NCBI RefSeq assembly: GCF_007004735.1
Contig: NZ_SSNL01000006.1
Coordinates: 62,001-126,000 of the forward strand
DNA from: Salinigranum halophilum
GTDB lineage: Archaea; Halobacteriota; Halobacteria; Halobacteriales; Haloferacaceae
Reading direction: 5' to 3'
DNA length: 64,000 nucleotides
Shown here one piece after another: positions 52,567-61,982 of the stretch; the stretch's first letter is position 1, and each line of letters starts with the position of its first letter. The translations under genes were made by a program, and so were the position numbers. Below the pieces are notes generated by a model that was given only the letters and a program-made list of their open reading frames with translations, made no database searches and was not told the DNA's origin.

Positions 52567-55428
52567 ATGACGGCCACCCCGACCGGACTCGACTCGTCGA
52601 CGGTGCTGCTCGTCGGGACGAGCGAGTGGCTCACGCGGTTCGGGGCGACCCTCGAGACACGAACGGGAGCGACCGTCCAGCGGGTCCACTCCGAGCGTGC
52701 GGCACTCGAGGCCGTGCGTCAGCGGCCTCCCGACTGTCTCGTCAGCGGGTGTACGCACGAGGAGGCGACGGGGCTCGACCTCATCGAGACGGTCCGCGGT
52801 GACACCACCGCACTCCCCGTCATCGTCGCCACGACCTCCGGGAGCGAGGCACTCGCGAGCGCAGCGCTGGCGTCCGGGGCGACCGACTACGTCGCACTCG
52901 CGGACGCGGGCGAACAGGCGGTCGCGGAGCTGTTCGAGCGCACCCAGCGGGCGGTTCGGTCCGCACAGCGGGCGGCGACCCGACGAGAGCGCGCCCGGCA
53001 GTTCGATGCCATCTTCACCGACTCGCGGACGGCGACGTGGGTGCTCGATCCGGACGGGACGCTCGCGCGCGTGAACCAGACGGCACGGGAGATGGTCGAC
53101 GAGGCGGTCGAGACGCTCGTCGGCGAGCCGTTCTGGACGCTGCCGTGGTGGGCTCCGTCCGAATCGACCGCGGCGGAGGTGCGCCAGGTCGTCGAAGCGG
53201 CCCTCGACGGGACGTTCGGCAACGTCGTCGTCCAGCAGCCAGCACGGTTCGCGGACCCACGCGTCATCGACCTCTCGGTGCGCCCGGTCGAGAACGGACA
53301 CGGCGACCTCGTCTCGGTCGTCGTCGAGGGTGTCGACATCACAGAGCGAGTCGCTCTCGAACGGAACCTCCGTCAGTCCGAGGAACTCCACCGCGTCACC
53401 CTCAACAACATGACCGACACCGTCCTCATCACCGACGAGGACGGCGAGTACACCTACGTCTGCCCGAACGTCCACTTCATCTTCGGCTACACGGCGGCGG
53501 AAATCCGTGACCTGGGGACGATCGACGACCTCCTCGGCGCGGACCTCTTCGAGCGGTCCGCACTCGCGACCGACGGTGTGTTGAAGAACATCGAGACCAC
53601 GGCGACCGACAAGGCCGGCCGGGAGCACACCCTCCTGGTCAACGTTCGCGAGGTGTCGATCCAGGACGGAACCCTCCTCTTCAGCTGTCGGGACATCACG
53701 AAACGCAAACAACGCGAGGAGGCGCTCGCAACCCTCCAGGAGACGGCTCGCAGTTTCCTCTACGCCGAGACCCACCAGGAAATCGCCCAACACCTCGTCG
53801 ACGATACGCCCAGCGTCCTCGACCTGGAGGCGAGCACGGTCTATCTCTTCGACGCCGATGCCAACGACCTCCGCCCCGCGGCGCAGTCGTCGACGATGCG
53901 TGCGCTGAACGGACCGCTTCCCACCGTCCACGCGGACGGCGACACCCTCACCGGTTACAGCTTCGTCGAAGACGACGTGCTGTTCTTCGACGACGTCCAC
54001 GAGGCCGAGCGGCTCGAAAACCGGGCGAGCGACCTCCGGAGTGCGACGTACATCCCGCTCGGCGAGCACGGCGTGTTCATCGCGGGTTCGGACCAGGTGG
54101 GTGCCTTCGACGACGTGACGCGGGAACTGGCCGACCTGCTGGCGGCGACCGCCGAAGCGGCCCTCGACCGCGTCACGCGCGAATCACGACTCCGTGCACA
54201 GGACCGAACCCTCCAGGAGCAAAACGAGCAGTTGACCTCGCTGAACCGCATCAACGAGACGATTCGAGCGATCGACCAGGCCCTCGTGCAGGCGGAGACC
54301 CGAGAGGAGATCGACCATACGGTCTGTGAACTGTTGACCGCCGACGACCGGTTCCGGTTCGCGTGGATCGGGACCGTCGACCCGACGACCGACAGCGTCG
54401 ACCCGCGGGCCTGGGCCGGGACCGAACAGGGGTATCTGGACAGCCAGTCGTTCGTCGTCGACCCGGCGGGCGTGGAGCCTGCCGGACGAACCGCGGCCAC
54501 CGGCGAGGTGACGATGGTGGCGAACGTCGCCGCCCGCCTCCGCGAGGAACAGTGGCGGAAGGACGCCCTCTCTCGGGACTACCTCTCGCTGATGAGCATC
54601 CCGCTCGTGTACAACGACCTCTCATACGGTGTGTTGACGGTGTACGCGCCGACGCAGGACGCCTTCGACCAGATGGCAAAGACCGTCCTGGCCGAACTCG
54701 GAGAGACCATCGCGTCCGCCCTCAGCGCGATCGAACGGAAAAACGCCCTGCTCACGACGTCGGTGACGCGCGTCGAGTTCGAGATCGACGACCCCTCGTT
54801 CGTCCTCTCACGGCTCGCACAGGAGGCCGAGTGTACCCTCTCGTACCAAGGTGGCGTCCAGCAGTCCGCGGAGGGCAGTTACGTGTTCGTCACCGTCGAA
54901 GACGCCCCGGTGACGGCCGTCACCGACGCCGCGTCGGGGCTGGTCGCCATCGACGACGTCCAACAGATCAACGCCGACGGCGAGGGCAGCGTCCTCCGAC
55001 TGCGGCTGACACAGCCGTTCCTCGCGTTGGAACTCGCCGACCACGGCGCCGTCTTCCGAGAGGCGACGGCCGACCCGACCACGACGACGCTCGTCATCGA
55101 CATTCCGGGGAGCATCGCCGTCCAGACCATCGCACAACTCGTCCGTGAGACGTTCTCGACGGTCGAACTCCGGTCGAAGCAGACGCTCGACCAGACGATG
55201 GACCGCGACCTCTACGCGACGTTCCTCGAGAAACTGACCGAGCGGCAACTCGAGGTGATCCAGACGGCGTACTACAGCGGATACTTCGAGTCCCCGCGCG
55301 AGCGCACGGGCGAGCAGGTGGCGGAGACGCTCGACATCAGTCCGCCCGCCTTCTACAAGCACGCTCGCACCGTCCAGCGGAAACTGTTCGCCACGCTGTT
55401 CGAGGAGAACAACCTCTCGACCGCGTGA
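52567..55428 (+). CDS. Large PAS/GAF bacterio-opsin activator-type regulator with pseudo-receiver
   Basis: This 953-residue protein from the ATG at 52567 has these domains: a receiver-like fold (about 10-125), PAS (140-265), PAS (275-395, ending RDITKRKQREEAL), GAF (400-545), a coiled linker, GAF (560-730), the Bat-associated domain (735-880) and C-terminal HTH-10 (890-945, TERQLEVIQTAYYSGYFESPRERTGEQVAETLDISPPAFYKHARTVQ). In the receiver-like part the phospho-acceptor region reads CLVSGCTHEEATGLDL, without the expected acidic acceptor. It thus looks like a pseudo-receiver. It senses cytoplasmic signals and activates unknown promoters. Confidence 0.87.
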   Translation: MTATPTGLDSSTVLLVGTSEWLTRFGATLETRTGATVQRVHSERAALEAVRQRPPDCLVSGCTHEEATGLDLIETVRGDTTALPVIVATTSGSEALASAALASGATDYVALADAGEQAVAELFERTQRAVRSAQRAATRRERARQFDAIFTDSRTATWVLDPDGTLARVNQTAREMVDEAVETLVGEPFWTLPWWAPSESTAAEVRQVVEAALDGTFGNVVVQQPARFADPRVIDLSVRPVENGHGDLVSVVVEGVDITERVALERNLRQSEELHRVTLNNMTDTVLITDEDGEYTYVCPNVHFIFGYTAAEIRDLGTIDDLLGADLFERSALATDGVLKNIETTATDKAGREHTLLVNVREVSIQDGTLLFSCRDITKRKQREEALATLQETARSFLYAETHQEIAQHLVDDTPSVLDLEASTVYLFDADANDLRPAAQSSTMRALNGPLPTVHADGDTLTGYSFVEDDVLFFDDVHEAERLENRASDLRSATYIPLGEHGVFIAGSDQVGAFDDVTRELADLLAATAEAALDRVTRESRLRAQDRTLQEQNEQLTSLNRINETIRAIDQALVQAETREEIDHTVCELLTADDRFRFAWIGTVDPTTDSVDPRAWAGTEQGYLDSQSFVVDPAGVEPAGRTAATGEVTMVANVAARLREEQWRKDALSRDYLSLMSIPLVYNDLSYGVLTVYAPTQDAFDQMAKTVLAELGETIASALSAIERKNALLTTSVTRVEFEIDDPSFVLSRLAQEAECTLSYQGGVQQSAEGSYVFVTVEDAPVTAVTDAASGLVAIDDVQQINADGEGSVLRLRLTQPFLALELADHGAVFREATADPTTTTLVIDIPGSIAVQTIAQLVRETFSTVELRSKQTLDQTMDRDLYATFLEKLTERQLEVIQTAYYSGYFESPRERTGEQVAETLDISPPAFYKHARTVQRKLFATLFEENNLSTA

Positions 55429-55556
55429 CGGTGGGTTGAATAACGAACCATCTATCGAGACAGTAGTTTGTCTCCGAACCCGCTCTTATTCCCTTATACA
55501 ACTAATACACGTTTGTAGAGTGCCCCAGACGGTCTGTCGGCACTCGTGACCCAATC

Positions 55557-55700
55557 ATGAGAGACGTCGAAACTGCGTCCGACGAGGAACGGCCGTACGA
55601 GTGCTTCGAGTGTGGCGACATCGTCATCACCGACACCAACCCGGTGAGCTGTCCGAACTGTCACGGACCGATGCGAAACCGACAGATGCCACTCGAATAA
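55557..55700 (+). CDS. Small zinc-ribbon (rubrerythrin-like domain) protein
   Basis: This 47-residue protein has the zinc knuckles CFEC and CPNC (residues 16-19 and 32-35), embedded in [31 protein letters not shown]. Haloarchaea have many such tiny CPxCG-like proteins. Its stop lies two bases before the glutamate dehydrogenase ATG, which implies co-transcription and perhaps a regulatory or partner role for the enzyme. Confidence 0.8.
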   Translation: MRDVETASDEERPYECFECGDIVITDTNPVSCPNCHGPMRNRQMPLE

Positions 55701-55702
55701 CC

Positions 55703-56998
55703 ATGGCATCCGCATCCGAGACCAGCTCTGACCCTGCTGGCGACCCGCCGGACGCCCCGACGGAATCGGCGCTCGAGACGGCGCTTCGACAGCTCCGTGC
55801 CGCTGCGGACCACCTGGACATCGACTCGAACATCGTCGAACGGCTCAAACACCCGACGAAAGTCGAGGAGGTGACGGTCCCCGTCGAACGCGACGACGGC
55901 ACGGTCGAGGTGTTCACCGGCTACCGAGCCCAACACGACAGCGTCAGAGGCCCGTACAAGGGTGGGCTCCGGTACCACCCCGACGTGACCCGAGACGAGT
56001 GTGTCGGGCTCGCGATGTGGATGACCTGGAAGTGTGCCGTCATGGACCTCCCGTTCGGCGGGGCCAAGGGCGGGGTCGCGGTCGACCCCAAGACGTTGAG
56101 TCGGGCGGAAAAAGAGCGGCTCACGCGTCGGTTCACCCAGGAACTGCGCACCGTTATCGGCCCCAACCAGGACATCCCTGCTCCCGACATGGGGACCGAC
56201 CCCCAGACGATGGCGTGGGTGATGGACGCGTACTCGATGCAAGAGGGCGAGACGATACCCGGTGTCGTCACCGGCAAGCCCCCGGTCGTCGGCGGCAGCG
56301 AGGGCCGCGCAGAAGCGCCCGGGCGGAGTGTCGCCATCGTCACGCGACTGGCGTGTGAGCAGTACGACCGACGACTCGACGAGACGACGGTCGCGGTACA
56401 GGGCTACGGGAGCGTGGGGGCGAACGCGGCCCGCCTGCTCGACGACTGGGGGGCGACGGTCGTCGCAGTCAGCGACGTGAACGGGGCGATGTACGACCCG
56501 GACGGCATCGAGACGGCGGCCGTCCCGTCGCACGACGAAACGCCGGAGGCGGTCACGAGGGGCGCCGACAGGGTCATCTCGAACGACGAACTGCTCACGC
56601 TCGACGTCGACGTCCTCATCCCCGCGGCGCTGGGGAACGTGATTACGAAGGCGAACGCAGAGGCCGTCGCCGCGGACATCGTGGTCGAAGGCGCGAACGG
56701 CCCGATCACCTCGACCGCCGACTCACTGCTTGCAGCGCGAGACGTCGCGGTCCTCCCCGACATCCTCGCGAACGCCGGGGGCGTCACCGTGAGCTACTTC
56801 GAGTGGCTCCAGGACATCAACCGGCGAGCGTGGTCGCTCGAACGGGTGAACGACGAACTCGAAGCCGAGATGGAAGCCGCCTGGCGTGCCGTCCGCGCCG
56901 AGTTCGAACGCCGCGACGTCACCTGGCGCGAGGCAGCGTACATCGTCGCGCTGTCTCGCATCGCAGACGCACACGACGCCCGAGGGCTCTGGCCGTAG
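55703..56998 (+). CDS. gdhB: Glutamate dehydrogenase (Glu/Leu/Phe/Val family)
   Basis: This 431-residue enzyme interconverts glutamate and 2-oxoglutarate plus ammonia. [15 protein letters not shown] near residue 82, the catalytic Lys122 in [34 protein letters not shown] near 158 and the dinucleotide fold [15 protein letters not shown] near 232 are present. The length and N-terminal acidic extension are usual for haloarchaeal GDHs. It lies downstream of the hut region and would oxidise the glutamate released there (inference). Cofactor preference is not certain. Confidence 0.92.
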   Translation: MASASETSSDPAGDPPDAPTESALETALRQLRAAADHLDIDSNIVERLKHPTKVEEVTVPVERDDGTVEVFTGYRAQHDSVRGPYKGGLRYHPDVTRDECVGLAMWMTWKCAVMDLPFGGAKGGVAVDPKTLSRAEKERLTRRFTQELRTVIGPNQDIPAPDMGTDPQTMAWVMDAYSMQEGETIPGVVTGKPPVVGGSEGRAEAPGRSVAIVTRLACEQYDRRLDETTVAVQGYGSVGANAARLLDDWGATVVAVSDVNGAMYDPDGIETAAVPSHDETPEAVTRGADRVISNDELLTLDVDVLIPAALGNVITKANAEAVAADIVVEGANGPITSTADSLLAARDVAVLPDILANAGGVTVSYFEWLQDINRRAWSLERVNDELEAEMEAAWRAVRAEFERRDVTWREAAYIVALSRIADAHDARGLWP

Positions 56999-56999
56999 C

Positions 57000-57764
57000 C
57001 CGACGCCCTACTCCGGCCTGCTGCGGCATCTCGCCGCGCCCTGCTCGCCCGTCTCGCCCGCGACCGTTCACAGAAACCCACGGCGTGAGTCCACGACTCT
57101 GGCTGTGGAAGGACCTCGACCCCTGCTGTGAGACTGTGGCCGGATGGTGACGACACGCGCGCGTCCCCTCTCGCGTGCACGACACCGACCTGCTGACGAA
57201 CGGCACCAAAATCCAAGCTATTATCTTGTCTTTACTTTCGCCGGGATTCCACAATCGTTTATTGGTGTATCCGAAGAACACGCTCTCGTCTCGAATATAC
57301 ACGTGAAATAAACCAGATAAAGAGGTAAAGCCTACTTCTACTCAGATCTCTCGAACACAACTGGATACGGTTCCGGAGTGGCTCTGCTTACACCCCGACG
57401 ATGTCACGACGGTCCGAAATTCTTCACACGAATCGGCTCCTTGGCGCTTCTGTCGACCGTACAGGCCGGCTTCGACTCCTCCCTGAACCACTCTCTCGTC
57501 GGGCTATGGGTTCTGGGGCCCGACCTCGCCGCCGCCTCTCTGCTCGACATTGTTACATTAGTAGTCGTACAACAGCGGCGCTCGTCAACGCTTTCTCGAC
57601 GACCGCTCCCTGTCGTCGTGAGTCGGGGCCGCCCCGATACCGTAAGCCTCGTCGCCTCGTCCCCGCGGCGTCGAATCCGCCGAGAGATTTGTTCGGGAAT
57701 GACGAACAGGGGTGCGACGATGCCTCTGGAACGCCCGTTACAACGTTATAGCTGTAACTCACTC
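57000..57764. other. Long intergenic region without a recognised gene
   Basis: This 765-bp gap has an AT-rich part (about 57210-57340, including TTTATTGG and GAAATAAACC) and a GC-rich remainder with several short frames that lack family features. A GTTACA-(10 bp)-TGTAAC inverted repeat lies at 57737-57758, just after the stop of the IclR gene read on the minus strand; it may help end that transcript. The segment may be debris of a lost gene. Confidence 0.4.
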
Positions 57765-58580
57765 TCAGCTGAACGTTGGGAACTCGTCGTCGGACTCCTC
57801 CATGTTCACGTTCACCTCGATGACGTTCGCCGTGTTGACGACGCTCTCGACGAGAGTCTCGTGGTACTCCGGCTCGCGCATTCGTCGAACCGGTCCGGAG
57901 ACGCTTATCGAGCCGAGGACGCGGCCGTGGCGGTTTCTGACCGGGGCTCCGACCGCCTGGAGTCCCTTTATCTCTTCCTCGTCGTTCAGGGAGTACCCCC
58001 GGTCGCGTATCAGTTCGAGTTCCTCCGCGAGCGACTCGCGGTCGGTGATCGTCGCGTCCGTCTTTCCGGGGAGGCCGTAGCGGTCGACGATCCAGTCGAC
58101 ACGCTCTCTCGGCAGGTGTGCCAGGATGCTCTTGCCGGTGGCCGAGAAGTGGAGGTAGTCCGCTCGCTGGAGCTTGTTGACCTGGTACTCGCTCCCGACG
58201 GCCTTGTCGCCGCTCACCTTGTAGAGGTTGACTCCGAGGCCGTGCTGTTCGGTCGCGAGGTGGGCGAACTCTCCGGTCCGCTCGGCGAGTTTCTCTAGCT
58301 CTGGCTTGCCGATGCGATAGAGTGTGCTCTGATTCCGAACGTACTCACCGACGAGGAGGAACTGGAGCGAGAGGCGGTAGGTCCCGTCTTCTTTGACGAC
58401 GTACTTCTCCGCTCGAAGCGTGCTCAGATACGAGTAGACCACGCTCTTCGAGAGGTCGAGGTGTGCGGCGAGTTCGGTGACACCCGCCCCGTCTAGCTCC
58501 TCGAGCGCTCGTACGACGTCGAACGCGCGAGACACCGTCTTCAGGGTCCGCGGCGAACCAGTCGGGCGTTCGTCCGGCAT
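57765..58580 (-). CDS. IclR family transcriptional regulator, copy 2
   Basis: This 271-residue protein has an N-terminal winged helix (residues 10-75: TVSRAFDVVRALEELDGAGVTELAAHLDLSKSVVYSYLSTLRAEKYV) and the IclR ligand domain, ending IKGLQAVGAPVRNRHGRVLGSISVSGPVRRM near 207-237. It lies next to the Zn hydrolase on the same strand and near the peptide transporter, and it is the likely regulator of both. An inverted repeat in its own promoter suggests autoregulation. Confidence 0.88.
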   Translation of the reverse strand: MPDERPTGSPRTLKTVSRAFDVVRALEELDGAGVTELAAHLDLSKSVVYSYLSTLRAEKYVVKEDGTYRLSLQFLLVGEYVRNQSTLYRIGKPELEKLAERTGEFAHLATEQHGLGVNLYKVSGDKAVGSEYQVNKLQRADYLHFSATGKSILAHLPRERVDWIVDRYGLPGKTDATITDRESLAEELELIRDRGYSLNDEEEIKGLQAVGAPVRNRHGRVLGSISVSGPVRRMREPEYHETLVESVVNTANVIEVNVNMEESDDEFPTFS

Positions 58581-58610
58581 ACACGCACTCGGTCCGTCAC
58601 CCGCTTAGCT

Positions 58611-58627
58611 GTTTGTATTTGACAAAC
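58611..58627. promoter_or_regulatory. Inverted repeat in the IclR promoter
   Basis: GTTTGT-ATTTG-ACAAAC has perfect 6-bp arms and a 5-bp spacer. It is centred 39 bp upstream of the IclR start at 58580, where the TATA element is expected, and is a candidate autoregulatory site. Confidence 0.45.
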
Positions 58628-58831
58628 CCAGACAGTAGACAGGAGGCGACGCTTCTCTCCCACTCCGGACCATCTGTGCGCGTTACTGAACCGAATCCCC
58701 CACAGACGACCCGCTCAGGCGTTCCTATTTCGAGAACACAAGTCGAACCCTGGTCGGGCGACGACGCCCAGTCGTCGGGTGGCGCTGCTCGACGAGGTGA
58801 ACGGCCGCAGGAGCGAAACGGTGGCTTTGGA

Positions 58832-60079
58832 CTACTCGGTCGCGAGCGAGGCGAGTGCTCCGGCGAGCACGCGCGTCGCGTCGGCGCAGTCTTCCCAGTC
58901 GGTCCACTCGCGGGGGTTGTGCGAGATTCCGTCCCGCGACGGGGCGAAGAGGAGCGCGGCGTCGGTCACCTCCGCGAGGTACATCGTGTCGTGGCCAGCA
59001 CCCGAGTGCAGGTCGAGCGTCTCGAGCCCCGCCGTCTCGCCCGCCGCGTGCAGTGCGTCTCGACAGCGTTCGCTCATCTCGACTGGCGGTCGGTCCCAGG
59101 GGTGTTCGAGCGAGGTCTCGACCGGTCGTTCCCGTTCGAGGCGGTCGAGACTCGCCCGGGCCTCGTCGATGATCTGCTCGATCGACGCGTACTCGACGTC
59201 ACGGATGTCGAGGGTGAGCGAGGTCTTCCCGGCGATGACGTTCGGTGCGTTCGGCGAGACGTCGGCCTGCCCGACGGTTCCGACGGCCGTCGCCGACGTC
59301 TCGGCCCGCTCGTTCGACGCGCGTTCGACGTCGAGGATGAACTCGCTCGCGGCCGCCAGCGCGTCTGACCGCTCTCCCATCAGCGTCGACCCGGCGTGGT
59401 TCGCCTCGCCGGCAATCTCCACGTCGCACCGAGAGAGCCCGACGATGCTCGTCACGACGCCGGCCGGGACGCCTGCATCCGTCAGCTGTTCGGCCTGTTC
59501 GATGTGGAGTTCGAGCCACGCGTCCCACGACCGTGCGTCGACGACTCCGTCGCCACTGAACCCGATATCGGCCAGGGCGTCGCCGAGCGGGATGCCGTCG
59601 GCGTCCTCGATGGCGAGCGCCGCATCGACGGACATCTCCCCGACGGCCACCGCCGACCCGATGAGCCCGCCGCCGAACCGCTGTCCTTCCTCTTCGGTGA
59701 AGTTGACCACGTCGACCGGGCGAACCGGTTCGATTCCGGCGTCCTGCATTGCCCTGACGCTCTCGAGTGCGGCGTAGACGCCGAGGGGACCGTCGAAGAT
59801 GCCCCCCTCGGGAACCGAATCGAGGTGACTCCCCGCGGCGACCGGGTCGGCGTCGGGGTCCGCACTCGGCGGCTCCCACCGGCCGACGATGTTGCCCACC
59901 GCGTCAATGCGGGTCGTGAGCCCGGCGTCGCGCAGTCGCTCGCAGAAGAACTCTCTCGCTCGCCTGTCCGCCTCGCTCCCCGTCAGGACCGTCCGTCCGC
60001 GCCCCTCGTCGGCAGGGACGGCACCGAACTCCGCGTTCGTCTCGATGTCACTGCGGAGTCGTTGCTGATTGACTTGCAT
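58832..60079 (-). CDS. Zn-dependent hydrolase of the allantoate amidohydrolase/N-carbamoyl-L-amino acid hydrolase family
   Basis: This 415-residue M20-type amidohydrolase is counted from the ATG at 60079 (MQVNQQRLRSD). Metal ligands lie in AAGSHLDSVPEGGIFDGPLGV near residue 86 and NFTEEEGQRFGGGLIGS near 125, with LELHIEQ near 192 and the C-terminal LHSGAGHDTMYLAEV near 356. A lid domain (215-325) contains NHAGSTLMGERSDAL. Family members hydrolyse N-carbamoyl amino acids, beta-ureidopropionate or allantoate. It could finish the breakdown of a hydantoin or pyrimidine opened elsewhere. The gene is divergent from the peptide-type transporter. Confidence 0.88.
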   Translation of the reverse strand: MQVNQQRLRSDIETNAEFGAVPADEGRGRTVLTGSEADRRAREFFCERLRDAGLTTRIDAVGNIVGRWEPPSADPDADPVAAGSHLDSVPEGGIFDGPLGVYAALESVRAMQDAGIEPVRPVDVVNFTEEEGQRFGGGLIGSAVAVGEMSVDAALAIEDADGIPLGDALADIGFSGDGVVDARSWDAWLELHIEQAEQLTDAGVPAGVVTSIVGLSRCDVEIAGEANHAGSTLMGERSDALAAASEFILDVERASNERAETSATAVGTVGQADVSPNAPNVIAGKTSLTLDIRDVEYASIEQIIDEARASLDRLERERPVETSLEHPWDRPPVEMSERCRDALHAAGETAGLETLDLHSGAGHDTMYLAEVTDAALLFAPSRDGISHNPREWTDWEDCADATRVLAGALASLATE

Positions 60080-60240
60080 AGTCGTTGGTACCGTGAGTCG
60101 AGGGGCATCGTACATTACTGTTTGCAAAGCACGACCGCGGCCCGTACTCTTCACACGCGCGGAATGCTACGTCCGTCGAAGTGGTCGACGAGCCAACGAA
60201 CTCGTGTGCCGGCTTCGCGCCGAAAGCCCAATAATCACAA

Positions 60241-60247
60241 GTTTTAT
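60241..60247 (+). promoter_or_regulatory. TATA box of the oligopeptide transporter operon
   Basis: GTTTTAT lies 26 to 32 bp upstream of the ATG at 60273 and fits a leaderless or short-leader transcript. Confidence 0.45.
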
Positions 60248-60272
60248 CACGACCTCTGTGTTTCGCAATTGC

Positions 60273-61955
60273 ATGCAAGAGAGTAGCAAAAACGCCAGCT
60301 CTGCAGACGACTCCTCGGGGACGCGTCGGTTACGGCGGCTCGACAGACGGACGTTCCTGAGCGCGGCGGGGGCGACGGGCGCGGCCGCCCTCGCCGGCTG
60401 TACGGGCAACTCCTCGGGTGACTCGTCGGGTGAGGGCTCCGGCGACTCCGCGGGCGATTCGTCCGGTGAGGGGGGCTCCGGAACGGCGACGGCGTCGACG
60501 GCGAACGCGAAGGTCGGCGGCACGCTCCAGTGGGGCGGTGCAGTCCCCGTCCAGGGGCTCGACCCTCACATCGACACGTCCGCCGCCTCCAAGCGCGTCC
60601 TCGAGAACATCTACGAGGAGGTCGTCCGCCTGCAGGACGACTACTCCATCGAACCGCACCTCGCGACCTCGTTCGAGCAGTCCGACGACAACACGCTGTT
60701 GACGTTCGAACTCCGCGAGGGCGTCACCTTCCACAACGGCAAGGAGATGACCTCCGCCGACGTGCTGGCGACGTACGAGCGCGTCCAGAACGGCGACTAC
60801 CTCGCGACGGGCTTCTTCGACAACGTCGAGGAACTCCGTGCCCCGGACGACTACACGTTCGAGATTCAACTCACCCAGCCGTTCGCACCGTTCCTCGCGA
60901 AGATGGCGACGGCCGAACTCGCGGTCATGCCGGCGGAGAACGCCGAGCAGGACATGGTCGAAGAGCCCATCGGGACCGGCCCCTACCAGTTCGAGAGCCG
61001 CGAGATCGAGACCTCGTTCACCATGACCCGGTACGAGGACTACTGGGGCGCGAGCGACGAGGACGGCCCCTTCATCGACACCATCGTCAAGAGCGAGATT
61101 CCGGACCCGAGCGTCCGCCTGCAGTCGTTCCTCGCCGGTGAGTACGACTTCATCAACGGCATCGCGCCGAAGGACGTCTCGCGCGTCGAGAGCGCCCCGG
61201 ACGTCCGCTTCGACTCGCAGTTCCCCAAGTCGCTCGTCTATCTCGGGCTGAACTGTGACGAGGCTCCCTTCGACAACAAGGACGTCCGCCTCGCGCTCGA
61301 CTACGCCATCGACAAGGAGAAGGTGGCCGAGGCCGCCCTCTACGGGACCGGCCAGACGACGGCGTCGCCGGCCGCGCCCGGCAGCCCCTGGGTCAACCCG
61401 GATATCAGCCCGCGCGAGCGCGACCTGGAGATGGCACAGGAGCACCTCGACGCCGCGGGGATGTCCGACGGCTTCTCGGCGACGTTCAAGATTCCCCAGT
61501 CGTACCCGACGCAGGTCCAGGCCGCGGAGGTCATCGCCGACGACGTCTCCGACGCCGGCATCGACCTGCAGATCCAGCAGATAACGTGGAGTTCGTGGCT
61601 CTCGGACGTCTACACCGACCGGAACTTCCAGGCGACGACGAGTTCGTACCTCGCGCTCTGGTACCCCGACGTGTCGTTCTACAAGTTCCTCCACCCCAAC
61701 GGGGCCTTCTTCTTCACCGGCTGGGAGAACGAGGAGTACAACTCCCTCGTCGAGGAGGCTCGAACCATCTACGACGAGGACCAGCGCGCGGACCTGTACC
61801 ACCAGGCGACGGAGATCCTCCACGAGGAGCGCGCGGGTCACCTGCTACTGTGGTGGCAGCCGAGCCTCTACGGGGCGGCGTCGGCCTACAAGGGCGACAT
61901 CGGCGCACCCGACGGCTCGACGCTCCAGTTCTGGAACAACTGGCTCGACCGCTGA
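60273..61955 (+). CDS. Peptide/nickel-type ABC transporter substrate-binding lipoprotein (Tat-exported)
   Basis: The 560-residue precursor from the ATG at 60273 has a Tat signal (RRLDRRTFLS, residues 21-30) and a lipobox ending at Cys43, followed by a Gly/Ser-rich linker to about residue 75. The SBP family 5 fold shows GGTLQWGGAVPVQGLDPHID near 85, LREGVTFHNGKEMTSADVLATYER near 150 and LDYAIDKEKVAEAALYGTGQ near 352. It binds oligopeptides or other amides at the cell surface. The adjacent carbamoyl-amino-acid-type hydrolase suggests the ligand may not be a peptide (inference). Confidence 0.9.
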   Translation: MQESSKNASSADDSSGTRRLRRLDRRTFLSAAGATGAAALAGCTGNSSGDSSGEGSGDSAGDSSGEGGSGTATASTANAKVGGTLQWGGAVPVQGLDPHIDTSAASKRVLENIYEEVVRLQDDYSIEPHLATSFEQSDDNTLLTFELREGVTFHNGKEMTSADVLATYERVQNGDYLATGFFDNVEELRAPDDYTFEIQLTQPFAPFLAKMATAELAVMPAENAEQDMVEEPIGTGPYQFESREIETSFTMTRYEDYWGASDEDGPFIDTIVKSEIPDPSVRLQSFLAGEYDFINGIAPKDVSRVESAPDVRFDSQFPKSLVYLGLNCDEAPFDNKDVRLALDYAIDKEKVAEAALYGTGQTTASPAAPGSPWVNPDISPRERDLEMAQEHLDAAGMSDGFSATFKIPQSYPTQVQAAEVIADDVSDAGIDLQIQQITWSSWLSDVYTDRNFQATTSSYLALWYPDVSFYKFLHPNGAFFFTGWENEEYNSLVEEARTIYDEDQRADLYHQATEILHEERAGHLLLWWQPSLYGAASAYKGDIGAPDGSTLQFWNNWLDR

Positions 61956-61982
61956 AGGACACGCTGACTCACTTCACACTCT

